Of a stretch of 64,000 nucleotides of DNA, positions 17,614-26,355 are shown piece by piece. The translations under genes were made by a program, and so were the position numbers. Every line of letters begins with the position of its first letter. Positions within the stretch are counted from its first letter, which is position 1. This DNA comes from Thiohalocapsa sp963698775 (GTDB lineage Bacteria; Pseudomonadota; Gammaproteobacteria; Chromatiales; Chromatiaceae): contig CAVOSE010000038.1 in NCBI GenBank assembly GCA_963698775.1, positions 23,008 through 87,007 on the forward strand, written 5' to 3'. The notes beneath the pieces were generated by a model. The model worked only from the letters and a program-made list of their open reading frames with translations. It did not search any database and had not been told where the DNA came from.

Positions 17614-18570
17614 ATGGATCTAGCCCTCCGCGCCGCTGAATCGATGTTGGTCATGATGACGCTGTTTGGTGCCGCGCTCGCGCTGCGCAGCGCCAAGGTG
17701 CTGACCGAACAGCATGCCGGCGTCTTCGCCAAGGCCATCACGCAGTTGGTGCTGCCGGCACTGGTTTTTGGTCATTTGGCCGCGCATCGCATCAGCTTGG
17801 AGATGTTGGAGGGGCCCGCGCTGATGTTCTCCAGCAGCGTGCTGCTGATGGTGCTGGGCTATGTCGCGGGGCGCTGGGTCTTCCGGCTGCCGCGGCCGAG
17901 CCTGGGCGCGGTGGTACTCTGTACTGGTTTCACTTCCGCGGCCTTCCTTGGTATTGCGCTGGTCGAAATCGTGTATCCGCATGACGGCGACATGGAGGAG
18001 ACCGTGTTGATCGCCGAGCTGGGCGTGGGTGTGCCCGTGTTTATTCTCGGCCCCCTGATCGCGGCCTATTTCGGTGTTCGCGATGACGGTGAGGCCTTTT
18101 CGATCGTGCGGGGGTTGGTTGCCTATCTGCGCTCGCCGATCTTCATCGCGATCGTCACTGGCCTGCTATGGGGTGGGCTGGGCCTGCCCACGGGCGGGAA
18201 TTTACCACTTGATGTGTTGTTCGGCGTCTGCAAGCAACTCGAAGGTGGCCTGGTTCCGCTCGTGGGCTTGGCGGTGGGGCTGATGTTGCGTCCGCTGCCC
18301 TTTGTCAAACTCGCGCCGCTCATCGTTTTCGTCGGAGTCGCGCAGCTGATCGTGCAGCCGGGCTACCTGGCGTTCAGCTCCGACCTATTGGCCTTGCAGC
18401 CGATGCAACGCGAGTCCCTGCTGCTGCAGGGGGCGGCGCCGGTGGCGACGCTGCCCGCGATCTTCTGCCGCGAGTACAACTGCGATGCCCAACTCGCGGC
18501 ATCGTTGATCCTCGCCACCACCATCTTGGCCATGGGCTCCATTCCGTTGACTGTGGTCTGGTTCGGTTAA
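17614..18570 (+). CDS. AEC-family (auxin efflux carrier-like) transporter
   Basis: A 318-residue inner-membrane protein with about ten helices in the two five-helix halves of the AEC family. Recognisable segments are ALRSAKVLTEQHAGVFAKAI with QLVLPALVFGHLA in the first half and RESLLLQGAAPVATLPAIF with NCDAQLAASLILATTILAM at the end. Family members export malate, malonate or other organic anions. The substrate is unknown. It is the only intact gene between the SulP and cysteine-desulfurase remnants. Confidence 0.85.
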   Translation: MDLALRAAESMLVMMTLFGAALALRSAKVLTEQHAGVFAKAITQLVLPALVFGHLAAHRISLEMLEGPALMFSSSVLLMVLGYVAGRWVFRLPRPSLGAVVLCTGFTSAAFLGIALVEIVYPHDGDMEETVLIAELGVGVPVFILGPLIAAYFGVRDDGEAFSIVRGLVAYLRSPIFIAIVTGLLWGGLGLPTGGNLPLDVLFGVCKQLEGGLVPLVGLAVGLMLRPLPFVKLAPLIVFVGVAQLIVQPGYLAFSSDLLALQPMQRESLLLQGAAPVATLPAIFCREYNCDAQLAASLILATTILAMGSIPLTVVWFG

Positions 18571-18715
18571 GGCGATTTCTGTCGAATCGGTGTGGCTTCG
18601 GCTGAGACTGAACCACTCGGCGCCGAGGAGGGCGTTGTCTTCGACGCCCATGGTGCGCCAGATGCGAGAGGGCTCGACCGTGCCGGAGGAGCAGGCGGAG
18701 ACCCGGAGCCTACGG
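18571..18715 (-). pseudogene. Cysteine desulfurase (NifS/IscS-like) 3' fragment
   Basis: The minus strand reads RRLRVSACSSGTVEPSRIWR, then TMGVEDNALLGAEWFSLSRS and HTDSTEIA. This corresponds to the active-site loop SACSSGT (catalytic Cys) and the C-terminal domain of NifS/IscS-type PLP enzymes. There is no start, no PLP domain, and the piece abuts the AEC stop codon. It is a gene fragment, not a functional enzyme. Confidence 0.6.
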
Positions 18716-18784
18716 CGTGCTGCGTGCACCTGATTTCGCAGAACTGCGTCAGCAATTGTTTAATCTGACCCCATTCAAAAAGTA

Positions 18785-18813
18785 TTGACCTGATAAATAG
18801 TGTGCATTTATAA
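18785..18813 (+). promoter_or_regulatory. Sigma-70-type promoter of prk
   Basis: TTGACC (18785-18790) and TTATAA (18808-18813) are separated by exactly 17 bases, a near-consensus promoter 42 bases before the prk start. The palindrome ATTTATAAAT overlaps the -10 box. The local sequence is clearly AT-rich compared with its surroundings. Confidence 0.65.
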
Positions 18814-18854
18814 ATGAGGGGCATGAATCACTAACTAGAAGTCTGGAGGACAGC

Positions 18855-19745
18855 ATGTCGAGGAAACATCCCATCGTTGCGGTGACCGGCTCGTCCGGGG
18901 CGGGTACCAGCACGGTTAAGAACGCTCTGGAACGCATCTTTAAACGGGTTGGTGCGCGGGCGGCCTTGATCGAGGGAGACAGCTTCCATCGCTACGATCG
19001 GGCGACCATGAAGACCGAGCTGATCAACGCCAAGGAGAGTGGTCGGAATCTGAGCCACTTTGGGCCGGAGGGAAATCTCTTCGACAAGCAGCTGGAGCTG
19101 TTTCAGAGCTATGGCAAGTCCGGTACCGGGCTACGCCGGTTCTACGTGCACAACGAGGAAGAGGCGGTACGCCATGAGTGTGAGCCAGGCACCTTTACGG
19201 AGTGGGAGCCGATCCCGCCGGATACCGACCTGCTGTTCTACGAGGGGCTGCACGGCGGCGTCGTGGATGGCGACATCGACCTGTCGGCGGAGGTCGATTT
19301 ACTGATCGGCGTGTGTCCCACCATCAACCTGGAGTGGGTGCAGAAGATCAGTCGGGATACGCGCGAGCGGGGCTACAAACCCGACGACGTCAAAGACGTG
19401 ATTTATCGCCGCATGTACGACTACATGCACTACATCCTGCCGCAGTTCTCGAAGACCCATATCAATTTTCAGCGCATCCCGGTGACGGATACGTCGAACC
19501 CGTTCTGTGTGACGGAGATCCCAACCGCGGAACAGAGCCTGGTGCTGATCCATTTTTTGAAACCGAGACCGAACGTCGAGTACAAGATCAACCTCAAGGG
19601 GCTCATCGACAACTCGATGATCACGGGCTTCAACACCTTGGTGATCCCTGGCGGCAAGATGATGTATGCGATGGAGCTGATCTTGACCGACCGGATACTG
19701 GAACTTATGAAGCGACGCGGGCATCTGGGTGAAGACGCCGCTTGA
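18855..19745 (+). CDS. prkB: Phosphoribulokinase (type I, proteobacterial)
   Basis: A protein of 296 residues that phosphorylates ribulose 5-phosphate to ribulose 1,5-bisphosphate, the substrate of RuBisCO. The P-loop GSSGAGTSTVK is at residues 12-22. Then come EGDSFHRYDR, NLSHFGPEGN with the substrate-binding region, and LFYEGLHGG (Walker B-like). Length and lack of the regulatory cysteine insertion fit the type I bacterial enzyme. GGAGGA lies 4 bases before the ATG and a strong promoter precedes it. No RuBisCO or other cbb gene is in the window, so prk is transcribed alone here. Confidence 0.97.
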   Translation: MSRKHPIVAVTGSSGAGTSTVKNALERIFKRVGARAALIEGDSFHRYDRATMKTELINAKESGRNLSHFGPEGNLFDKQLELFQSYGKSGTGLRRFYVHNEEEAVRHECEPGTFTEWEPIPPDTDLLFYEGLHGGVVDGDIDLSAEVDLLIGVCPTINLEWVQKISRDTRERGYKPDDVKDVIYRRMYDYMHYILPQFSKTHINFQRIPVTDTSNPFCVTEIPTAEQSLVLIHFLKPRPNVEYKINLKGLIDNSMITGFNTLVIPGGKMMYAMELILTDRILELMKRRGHLGEDAA

Positions 19746-19815
19746 GCCTGTTACGCGCGCGGCCCACGCGGTCTGCGGAGTCGCGTCGGCGCCAGCTCGC
19801 ATGACACCCAGGCCT

Positions 19816-20118
19816 TCAATGCGTCGACTGCGCGCGTTCTTTGGCCTCAGCCGCCATGCGCTGCTGGCGGCGGATGGCCTGGTCGCTCAGCGGCGGGTCG
19901 ACACCGGCACCCCGTGAAATGATCGAGAAGGTATTGCCCGTGATGTAGTCGATCGCTTCCAGGGCGCCGCACGAGACATTGGAATATTCCAACCGCCCGT
20001 CCGGCTGAACACACTTGTAGATGACCGGGGGACCTGCCGCGGCCTGCGCTGAGGCAAGCATCGTAATCAGCACCGCCGTCAGCAACGCGCGCGTGCGGAG
20101 TGATCTATGGTTTGTCAT
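19816..20118 (-). CDS. DUF4124-like periplasmic protein
   Basis: A 100-residue protein with an N-terminal signal peptide (RALLTAVLITMLASAQAAAG) and a short DUF4124-type core PPVIYKCVQPDGRLEYSNVSC, in which the two cysteines probably form a disulfide. A basic, helical tail follows. The ATG at 20118 follows AGGAGTCAGCGCAA, a strong ribosome binding site. The long upstream extension of the frame is rejected because of this and its composition. Function is unknown. A second DUF4124 segment occurs at 5566-4958. Confidence 0.8.
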   Translation of the reverse strand: MTNHRSLRTRALLTAVLITMLASAQAAAGPPVIYKCVQPDGRLEYSNVSCGALEAIDYITGNTFSIISRGAGVDPPLSDQAIRRQQRMAAEAKERAQSTH

Positions 20119-20305
20119 TTGCGCTGACTCCTGTCGTTGAGATTGGCCGCGCGCGGGCCGCGCCGGACCAATCTCGGTTTCCCTCAGCTTGCGGTATGCC
20201 CGCGCTCGCGTCTGTGCGTTGGTGCAAGGATTCGGCAGTTGCCGCTGCGGCCGTGGCTGTGGTCTCGCATCTGCCCGAGTGCCGGGGGCGGTGGACCCTT
20301 TGCCC

Positions 20306-21514
20306 TCACTCCGTTGGGACAATGCGCAAGAGTTCGCCGTCGGCCTCGTCGGTGAGGACGTAGAGCCCGCCGTCCGGGCCTTGGCGCACGTCACGCACGC
20401 GGCTGCCGATGCCGAGTTTTTGTTCGCCGACCACGCGTCCGCCTTCGACGTCGAGCCGGCGCACCTGCTGGAACTTCAATGCGCCGCTAAACAGATCGCC
20501 GCGCCATGCGGGGAATTCCGATCCGGTATACACGGCCAGTCCGCTGGGCGCCTTGGACGGGGTCCAGACCACGACCGGGTCGGTGACGCCGGGGCGCTCG
20601 GTCTCGTCGGAGATCGGGGGACCCCAGTACTCCATGCTGTAGGTGACTTCGGGCCAGCCGTAGTTGTTGCCGGCCTCGATGAGATTCAGCTCGTCGCCGC
20701 CGCGGGAGCCGTGCTCGTTGGCCCAGACGCGACCGCCGGCCGGGTCGTAGACCATGCCCTGAATATTGCGATGACCGTAGCTGTAGATCTCGGGCTTGGC
20801 GTCGGGCCGGTTCACGAACGGATTGTCCGACGGCGCGCTGCCGTCGTCGCGCAGTCGCAGCACCTTGCCAAAGTAAGTTCCGAGCTTCTGTGCCTGCTTG
20901 CGGACGTCATCGCCAGCGAACGAAACCGGTGGGTTGCCGCCGTCGCCGATGCTCATCAACAGCGTGCCATCCGGCAGCCAGACGATGCGTGAGCCGAAGT
21001 GCTGGCCGCCGCTCTTGCTATCGGCGTTCTCGAAGATCACCTCCACATCGGTAAGACGCATGCCGTCGAGCCGGCCGCGGGCCAGCGTGGTGCGGTTGGC
21101 GTCACTGGTGCCGGCGGCGTAGGTCAGGTAGACCAGTCGGTTCTTGGCGAAGTCCGGATGCAGCGAGACGTCCAGCAGCCCCCCCTGGCCACAGTTGGCG
21201 CAGATCTTCGGCAGCCCGGTGATCGGTTTCGGGTCGAGCTTGCCATCGCGCAGCAGGCGTAGCCGGCCGGGCCGCTCAGTGATCAGCGCGGAGCCGTCCG
21301 GCAGCCAGGCGATGGCCCAGGGGTGGACCAGCCCGTCGGCGACGACCTCCGCACGCCAGCCGGTTGCTTCCGGTACGTCGGCACTCGGCTCGATGGAACC
21401 AGCCTGGGGCGAGCAGCCTGCCAGCGCGAGTGCCGCGAGGGTGGCGAGCACGGCATTGCGGCCGCGCCAACGGCCGATCGGGCGCCTGTTCGAAACGGTG
21501 GTCGAATGCATCAT
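20306..21514 (-). CDS. PQQ-dependent sugar dehydrogenase (YliI/soluble aldose dehydrogenase family), lipoprotein
   Basis: A six-bladed beta-propeller protein of 402 residues. The N-terminus has a lipoprotein signal with lipobox LAGC (Cys34). The body shows HPWAIAWLPDGSALITERPG, LLDVSLHPDFAKNRLVYLTY, QHFGSRIVWLPDGTLLMSIG, YSYGHRNIQGMVYDP and HGSRGGDELN. These are the conserved propeller motifs and calcium/PQQ site of the glucose/sorbosone dehydrogenase family. It probably oxidises aldose sugars in the periplasm. The cofactor must come from elsewhere because no pqq genes are seen. AGGAGCGCAACG precedes the ATG at 21514. Confidence 0.9.
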   Translation of the reverse strand: MMHSTTVSNRRPIGRWRGRNAVLATLAALALAGCSPQAGSIEPSADVPEATGWRAEVVADGLVHPWAIAWLPDGSALITERPGRLRLLRDGKLDPKPITGLPKICANCGQGGLLDVSLHPDFAKNRLVYLTYAAGTSDANRTTLARGRLDGMRLTDVEVIFENADSKSGGQHFGSRIVWLPDGTLLMSIGDGGNPPVSFAGDDVRKQAQKLGTYFGKVLRLRDDGSAPSDNPFVNRPDAKPEIYSYGHRNIQGMVYDPAGGRVWANEHGSRGGDELNLIEAGNNYGWPEVTYSMEYWGPPISDETERPGVTDPVVVWTPSKAPSGLAVYTGSEFPAWRGDLFSGALKFQQVRRLDVEGGRVVGEQKLGIGSRVRDVRQGPDGGLYVLTDEADGELLRIVPTE

Positions 21515-21657
21515 CGTTGCGCTCCTGGGATCTATCGGTATCGAATCGCATGCAGTAACAGTGGTGCCGAATCGGCCCCTGCTGCAAAGCAGAATCAGGG
21601 CGAGGCCACCAAGACTCCAGTCCGTTGGGTGGCCGACCGTTGATGACCATTCTCACC

Positions 21658-21681
21658 GTGGGAGCGATTTGCAATCGCGAC
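21658..21681 (+). repeat. REP palindrome GTGGGAGCGA type
   Basis: GTGGGAGCGATTTGCAATCG followed by CGAC lies between the sugar dehydrogenase and znuB-like genes. The same unit occurs at 24033-24056 and 24115-24138 (inverted), 56408-56431, and 56447-56471 (inverted). It belongs to the extragenic palindromes common in gammaproteobacteria. Confidence 0.8.
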
Positions 21682-21711
21682 GGCCACGCGAATGGGGTCG
21701 CCTTGGATGCC

Positions 21712-22494
21712 TTATGGCCGCGTCAGGGCCGGAAGCGTTGCGGCCAGCAGCACGGCGACGAGGACTGGTCCGAAGGGTTGATCCAACGCCAGCGCCAGGG
21801 CGAACGCGGCAAGATAAGCGACGATGCCGATCAGTGCGCACAGCGCCATGGTCCAGCGCCAGCCGGGGGCGATGCGGAACGCGAGCCAGGCGGGGACGAA
21901 GACCAGCGCGAAGGCGCCCATGAGCCCGATGCTGGCGGTGCCGACCGCCATGCCGGTGGCGGCGAGTAGGTCGAAGCCCAGGTGCCAGCGCCAGGCGGGC
22001 AGACGGTTGGCGCTGTCGTGGCGGGGAAACAGCCGCGCCCGCAGCAGCCGGGGGGTGAGCCAGGGCAGCAGGATGGCGGCGATCAGCGCGAGCAGTGCGG
22101 CGGCGACCAGATCGGTGACACCGGCGAAGTAGAGTTGGCCCTCGATTAGGGCGTGACCGACGGCATCCCCGAGCCCAGTGTTGGCACCGAGCAGCAACAG
22201 GGCCGACCAGCCCGCCAGGATCATGAACACGTAGACGGCATTGCCGCGCGCCCCGAGCAGTGCCTTGGCGCCACCGCCGATGACGGCGGTCAGTGTGCCG
22301 CCGGCGACGGCGGGCAGCCCAACGGCAAGCCCGGCCAGGGCGCCGGCCGCGGCGATGTGGGCCAGACCCAGGGCGGCGAGCCATTCGTCGCGTAGCATCA
22401 ACAGTGCGCCCAGCAGTGGCAGCACGGCGGCGATCAGCAGACCGGTGATCAGCGGCAGTCGGAACAGTGGATCGAACAAGAGGTTCAGGTCCAT
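21712..22494 (-). CDS. znuB: Zinc/manganese ABC transporter permease (ZnuB-like)
   Basis: A 260-residue inner-membrane protein with about eight helices of the ABC-3 family. FRLPLITGLLIAAVLPLLGA is followed by the coupling-helix region RDEWLAALGLAHIAAAGALA and by GLMGAFALVFVPAWLAFRIA near the end. It is the last gene of the metal-uptake operon, 49 bases after the ATPase gene. The ATG at 22494 is chosen over the longer frame because it starts the protein just before its first helix. Confidence 0.85.
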   Translation of the reverse strand: MDLNLLFDPLFRLPLITGLLIAAVLPLLGALLMLRDEWLAALGLAHIAAAGALAGLAVGLPAVAGGTLTAVIGGGAKALLGARGNAVYVFMILAGWSALLLLGANTGLGDAVGHALIEGQLYFAGVTDLVAAALLALIAAILLPWLTPRLLRARLFPRHDSANRLPAWRWHLGFDLLAATGMAVGTASIGLMGAFALVFVPAWLAFRIAPGWRWTMALCALIGIVAYLAAFALALALDQPFGPVLVAVLLAATLPALTRP

Positions 22495-22543
22495 CAGGTC
22501 GCTCCAGGACGTTGGCAAGGGCCGTGAATTCGCAGCATTGCCG

Positions 22544-23119
22544 TTAGCCGACCTGCACCACGCGCGAACAGGTCGCGTCGATGAAGGCCCGCTCGTGACT
22601 GACCAGCAGCACCGCACAGTCCGCGGTGCGGGTTCGCAGCATGTCCGTCAGCAGCTCCTCATGGCTCGGGTCGAGGTTGTTGGTGGGTTCGTCCAGCAGC
22701 AGCAGGTCGGCGCCGCCGGCGAGGGCGGCCCAGACCCGCAGCAGTTGATATTGGCCGCCGCTGAGGCGGTCGATGCGTTTGCCGACGATCGCGGCCAACG
22801 ACGCCGGCAGGTCGTGCTGGGCCGCGCCGGCGACGCGGAGCAGTTCGTTGCCGGTCAGCGGCAGCGCCTGCAGCGACGCCGGTTGTTGCTCCTGGTAGGC
22901 GAGTCGCAGACCCGGTGCGCGTTCGATCCGGCCCTGGAAGCAGCGCGCACCGTCGGCGATGGCATGCAGCAGTGTCGACTTGCCGGCGCCGTTCGCGCCC
23001 CAAAGACCCAGCACCTCGCCGCGGGCGACGCTGAAGGACAGCGGCCCGACCACGGGCCGGTCATAGCCGGCCACGAGATCGTGCACCTGCAGCAGCGTGC
23101 CGTCGACGACGGCGCTCAT
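22544..23119 (-). CDS. znuC: Zinc/manganese ABC transporter ATP-binding protein (ZnuC-like)
   Basis: A compact ABC ATPase of 191 residues. Walker A GANGAGKST is at 41-49, the signature LSGGQ at 119-123, Walker B LLLLDEP at about 139-145, and the switch histidine in SHE near 175. It is shorter than E. coli ZnuC (251) because it lacks the C-terminal extension. The start codon overlaps the stop of the binding-protein gene by 4 bases, which implies translational coupling. Confidence 0.88.
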   Translation of the reverse strand: MSAVVDGTLLQVHDLVAGYDRPVVGPLSFSVARGEVLGLWGANGAGKSTLLHAIADGARCFQGRIERAPGLRLAYQEQQPASLQALPLTGNELLRVAGAAQHDLPASLAAIVGKRIDRLSGGQYQLLRVWAALAGGADLLLLDEPTNNLDPSHEELLTDMLRTRTADCAVLLVSHERAFIDATCSRVVQVG

Positions 23120-24189
23120 CGGCCGGTCGCGATGGCGTCGACCCAGCGGTCGATGTGGCGCAGCCAGCCGTCGCCGTCGGCGCCGACGGGCGGCTCCAGC
23201 GGCAGTTGCCGTACCGGCCAGCCGAGTTCCGCGGCGAGCTTGCGCGGGGCCTTGGGCGACTGGTACGGCGCGAACAGGATGATGCCGTTGCCACCTTGGA
23301 GGTTGCCCAGTTGGCTGGCGAGCTGCTTGAGCTGCCGGCCGCTGGGGGGCACCCCCGGCACTTCTTCGATGGTGCCGAGCAGCGGCACGTTGAAGCGATC
23401 GAGCAGGTAGATGGCGTCGCGATGGTAGAGCACGACGCCGGGTGCGCCGTCGAGCTGCTGCTGCCAATCGACCATGCGTTGTTGGACCTTGGCGCCAAAG
23501 GCCGCGGCGTTGCGGCGATAACGCTCGGCGCCGGACGGGTCCAGCAGGGCGAGACGCTCGGCGAGGGCATCCGCGATCTGCATCATGCGACCCGGGTCCA
23601 TGTCGACATGCGGGTTGCCGACTGGGTGCACGTCGCCACCGGCGCGGTCCGCCGCACCGCCGACGTCGAGCAGCGCTACCTGCGCCGCCGCCTCGAAGTA
23701 GCCGGGCTGACCCGGTTGGATGTTTCGGTTGGTGGCGCTGTTGATCGCCGCCGGCAGCCAGCCGGACTCCAGCTCGGCGCCGAGCGCGACCAGCAGATCG
23801 GCGTCGCGCAGGGCGCGGATCATGCTCGGTTTCGCCTGCAGAGAGTGCAGGTCGCGGTCGGGTTCGGCGAGCACGGTGATGCCGTTGTCGGTGCCGGTAA
23901 GTTCGCGCACCAGCGCGCCCATGCTCGGCGCCGTGGCGACAACGTCCAGCGCCAGGGCTTGGGTCGAGAGCAGCCCGGTGAGAGTTAGCAGCGACAGCAA
24001 CCGGCACAACGCGGCAGCCTTGCCTCGTCGCCGTCGCGATTGCAAATCGCTCCCACGCTTGTGGGAGCGGCTTTCAGCCGCGGTGTGGCTGGGCAGAGAT
24101 CCGTGGTCGTTGCCGTCGCGATTGCAAGTCGCTCCCACGGGGGTTGCGAGGGCGCCGTTGGTCGCGTTGATGTTGTTCAGTAGGGTCAT
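23116..24189 (-). CDS. znuA: Periplasmic metal-binding protein of zinc ABC importer (ZnuA-like)
   Basis: A cluster A-I substrate-binding protein. The mature region begins after LLSLLTLTGLLSTQALA and includes DRDLHSLQAKPS, NPHVDMDPGRMM and VVLYHRDAIYLLDRF, which supply the metal-binding histidines and an acidic ligand. The N-terminus is odd. Between the ATG at 24189 and the signal peptide there are about 55 codons encoded largely by two REP palindromes (24115-24138 and 24033-24056). The frame stays open through them, but a start nearer the signal peptide (a TTG around 24015) is possible. The long charged extension would not work as a normal signal peptide. Confidence 0.82.
   Translation of the reverse strand: MTLLNNINATNGALATPVGATCNRDGNDHGSLPSHTAAESRSHKRGSDLQSRRRRGKAAALCRLLSLLTLTGLLSTQALALDVVATAPSMGALVRELTGTDNGITVLAEPDRDLHSLQAKPSMIRALRDADLLVALGAELESGWLPAAINSATNRNIQPGQPGYFEAAAQVALLDVGGAADRAGGDVHPVGNPHVDMDPGRMMQIADALAERLALLDPSGAERYRRNAAAFGAKVQQRMVDWQQQLDGAPGVVLYHRDAIYLLDRFNVPLLGTIEEVPGVPPSGRQLKQLASQLGNLQGGNGIILFAPYQSPKAPRKLAAELGWPVRQLPLEPPVGADGDGWLRHIDRWVDAIATGR
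24033..24138. repeat. REP cluster inside the 5' end of the znuA-like frame
   Basis: Three palindromic units lie here: GTCGCGATTGCAAATCGCTC at 24033, GTGGGAGCGGCTTTCAGCCG at 24061, and GTCGCGATTGCAAGTCGCTC at 24115. They are the same REP type as at 21658 and 56408. Their position between start codon and signal sequence suggests insertion after the gene was formed. Confidence 0.75.
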
Positions 24190-24208
24190 TGTTTGCTTAC
24201 CGATGCGC

Positions 24209-25799
24209 TCAGAAGCCATGCGAGCCATGGCTGCCGAGGCTCATGAGGAATTGCAGGTAAAAGGCGTTGAAGCGCTCTCGCTCGACCGGGCTCGACGAGG
24301 ATGTCGTTGTAGGCATACTGGGCGCGCAGTCGCGAGAATTCCGACAGGCTCCAACTCACGTCCAGCGTCCAGCGATCGGACGCGCCGAAGCTCTCGTTGA
24401 CGCCGCCGCTGACCTTGTTGGTTAGGCCGAGCACGTCGTAGCGCAGACCCGCGGTCCACTTGGGCGCGAAGCCGTAGATGGCCTGGGCGTAGAGGCCGTC
24501 GGTGGTGTATTTGCGGCTGCTGCCGATCGCCTCTTCGTGGGCGCTGGCGCGCACGTCGAGGTCCTTGATGGAGCGCAGATACTCGCTCTGGAACTTGACG
24601 TCGCCCTTGCCGTGGGCGCCGCCGCCGTCGTACTTGTAGACCAGATCGATGCCCCAGAGGTCGGCGTCGCCGGCCAGGCCGGTCTCGTGGAGCGTGTCGA
24701 CGACGGTGTCGGCGAGGCTGTGGTCGGCAAGCCCGTCGCCGTGGTCATGCTCGTCGTCGGCGACCACGTCGTCGGCGTGCATGTGCGTCTGCACCAGTTG
24801 CTGCTGATTGGCGTGGGCGTAGGAGACGCCGAATTGCAGTGCGTGGTTGCGGCCGATGTCCGGGGCCATCTTCGCGAATGCCGTCCACAGTTGCGGGCCG
24901 TCCTTGGTCTTGCCAAGGTTCAGCTCCGCTTGTTCGGCGTCGCCGACGGTGGCGCCGAATACCTCCTGGTCGCCTGTCAGCGCCTCCATGCCCACCAGTG
25001 TGTAGACGGGCAGCGGCGTCAGCCAGGTGAATTGCAGGCCGGTATCGTTCAGGCCGTGGTCGCCGAGCAGATTCAGATAGGGCAGATTCTGGTCGACGAA
25101 GTCCCATTGATGCGGATGCTGGCGATTGATGTAGCCGAAGTCGCTCAGGAACTTGCCGCCCTTGATGCGCAGGCCGTAGGGCAAAGAGCGGGTCTGAAAC
25201 CAGCCCTCTTCGAGATCGACATTGCCGTCGCCGTCGACGGAGAGATACAGCGACGCGTCGAAGTACGGATCGACCGTGCCGGAAAAACTGAGCTCGGCCT
25301 CCTGAAAATTGAAACCGTTCTCCGTCATGCCATAGGAGTGGTCGTCCTCTTCCGCATGGGCATGGCTGCCGCCGGCGGGCTGGTAGGCCTCGCCCACCAG
25401 TGTGGCGCCCTCGCCATCGATGTCATCCTGGTAGTAGTTGCCGTTCAGAATCACAGAGATCTGCGGATTGAAGGCATTGCCCGAGCCAAGGCTGCCGAAG
25501 ACCGACTTCGGTGATTCGCCCGTGTTGGCACCCATGACCGACGGCGCGGTCATCGGGCGCGATTCGGCGGGGTCGCGGGCGGCTGGTTCGGGTGCGGGGC
25601 GGGCGGCCGCGCGCTCGGCGTTGGCGAGGCGTGTCTCCAGCTCGCCGATGCGCGTCTCGTACTGGGCCTTCATCTGGTCGATCATCGCGCGCAGTTCGGC
25701 GATCTCGGCATCGGCGGTGGCGCGCGCCGCGAGTGGAAACAAGAGGGCAGGGGTCAGCAGCGCGGTCGCTGCCGCGCGCTGAAATGGTCTATAGGACAT
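24209..25799 (-). pseudogene. His/Asp-rich outer-membrane porin-like protein of the zinc operon (3' frameshift)
   Basis: About 530 residues: signal peptide, a short coiled coil (AEIAELRAMIDQMKAQYETR), then a beta-barrel-like region that begins NPQISVILNGNYYQDD. Loops are rich in metal ligands (SHAHAEEDDHSY; HMHADDVVADDEHDHGDG), which fits zinc capture at the outer membrane. The uninterrupted frame runs to 24186, but its last 40 residues look wrong. Shifting one base at CCGGG (24286-24290) gives VERERFNAFYLQFLMSLGSH and a stop at 24209-24211, with the aromatic C-terminus expected of a barrel protein. Either a sequence error or a recent one-base mutation explains this. It is second in the Zur-boxed operon. 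Confidence 0.7.
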
Positions 25800-25900
25800 G
25801 CAAAGTGCTCCGATCGAGCGGATGGGATGCCGCGGCGGTCAAGGCCCGACAGCCAACGGCTATCAATGCCGGAGGCTGCGTCGGTCGCGCGGCGTCGAGG

Positions 25901-26323
25901 TTAGACGGTAGATCGGAGCGGGACGGGCGGTGCGCGTTGGGTCTGGGCGCGATAGGGCCGCAGCAGCGGCGCCTGGGGGAGGCTGGCCGGGGCCAAGATT
26001 GACCGTGCCAGCGTTCGTTCGATACCCAGTGCGACGGTCGGGAGCGGCGCGCCGTGAGTCGCACTGGCCGCGCATAGCTCGCACTGGAGATGCACGTGGT
26101 CCGTATCTGGGTCCGCGTCAGGGTCCGGCAGGGGGTCCAGATGCTCAAGCTGATGCAGTGCCAGCAGCAATTGTCCCAGCAGCAACAATGCGCTGGCCAG
26201 CAGTGCCGGCTTGCGTTGTCGCTTCGGGTTGGAACTGGCTAGGCCGGGCAGGATCATCGAGGCGGTGCGCAGCGGTGGGAATGACGACTTGGCTGTTGCC
26301 GGAGACTGCAAGATCGTGGTCAT
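25901..26323 (-). CDS. DUF2946-like small His/Cys protein
   Basis: A 140-residue protein with a hydrophobic segment (KPALLASALLLLGQLLLALH) followed by an acidic, histidine-containing stretch (DADPDTDHVHLQCELCAAS). The CxxC and neighbouring histidines could bind zinc or copper. The pattern resembles DUF2946 proteins. It is the first gene after the Zur-like palindrome and about 100 bases before the porin gene, so it is probably zinc-regulated. The ATG at 26323 is preferred over the longer frame because the extension would cover the operator. Confidence 0.6.
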   Translation of the reverse strand: MTTILQSPATAKSSFPPLRTASMILPGLASSNPKRQRKPALLASALLLLGQLLLALHQLEHLDPLPDPDADPDTDHVHLQCELCAASATHGAPLPTVALGIERTLARSILAPASLPQAPLLRPYRAQTQRAPPVPLRSTV

Positions 26324-26355
26324 ACAATCCCGAGAGCTTACCTGGGAACAGCTTT

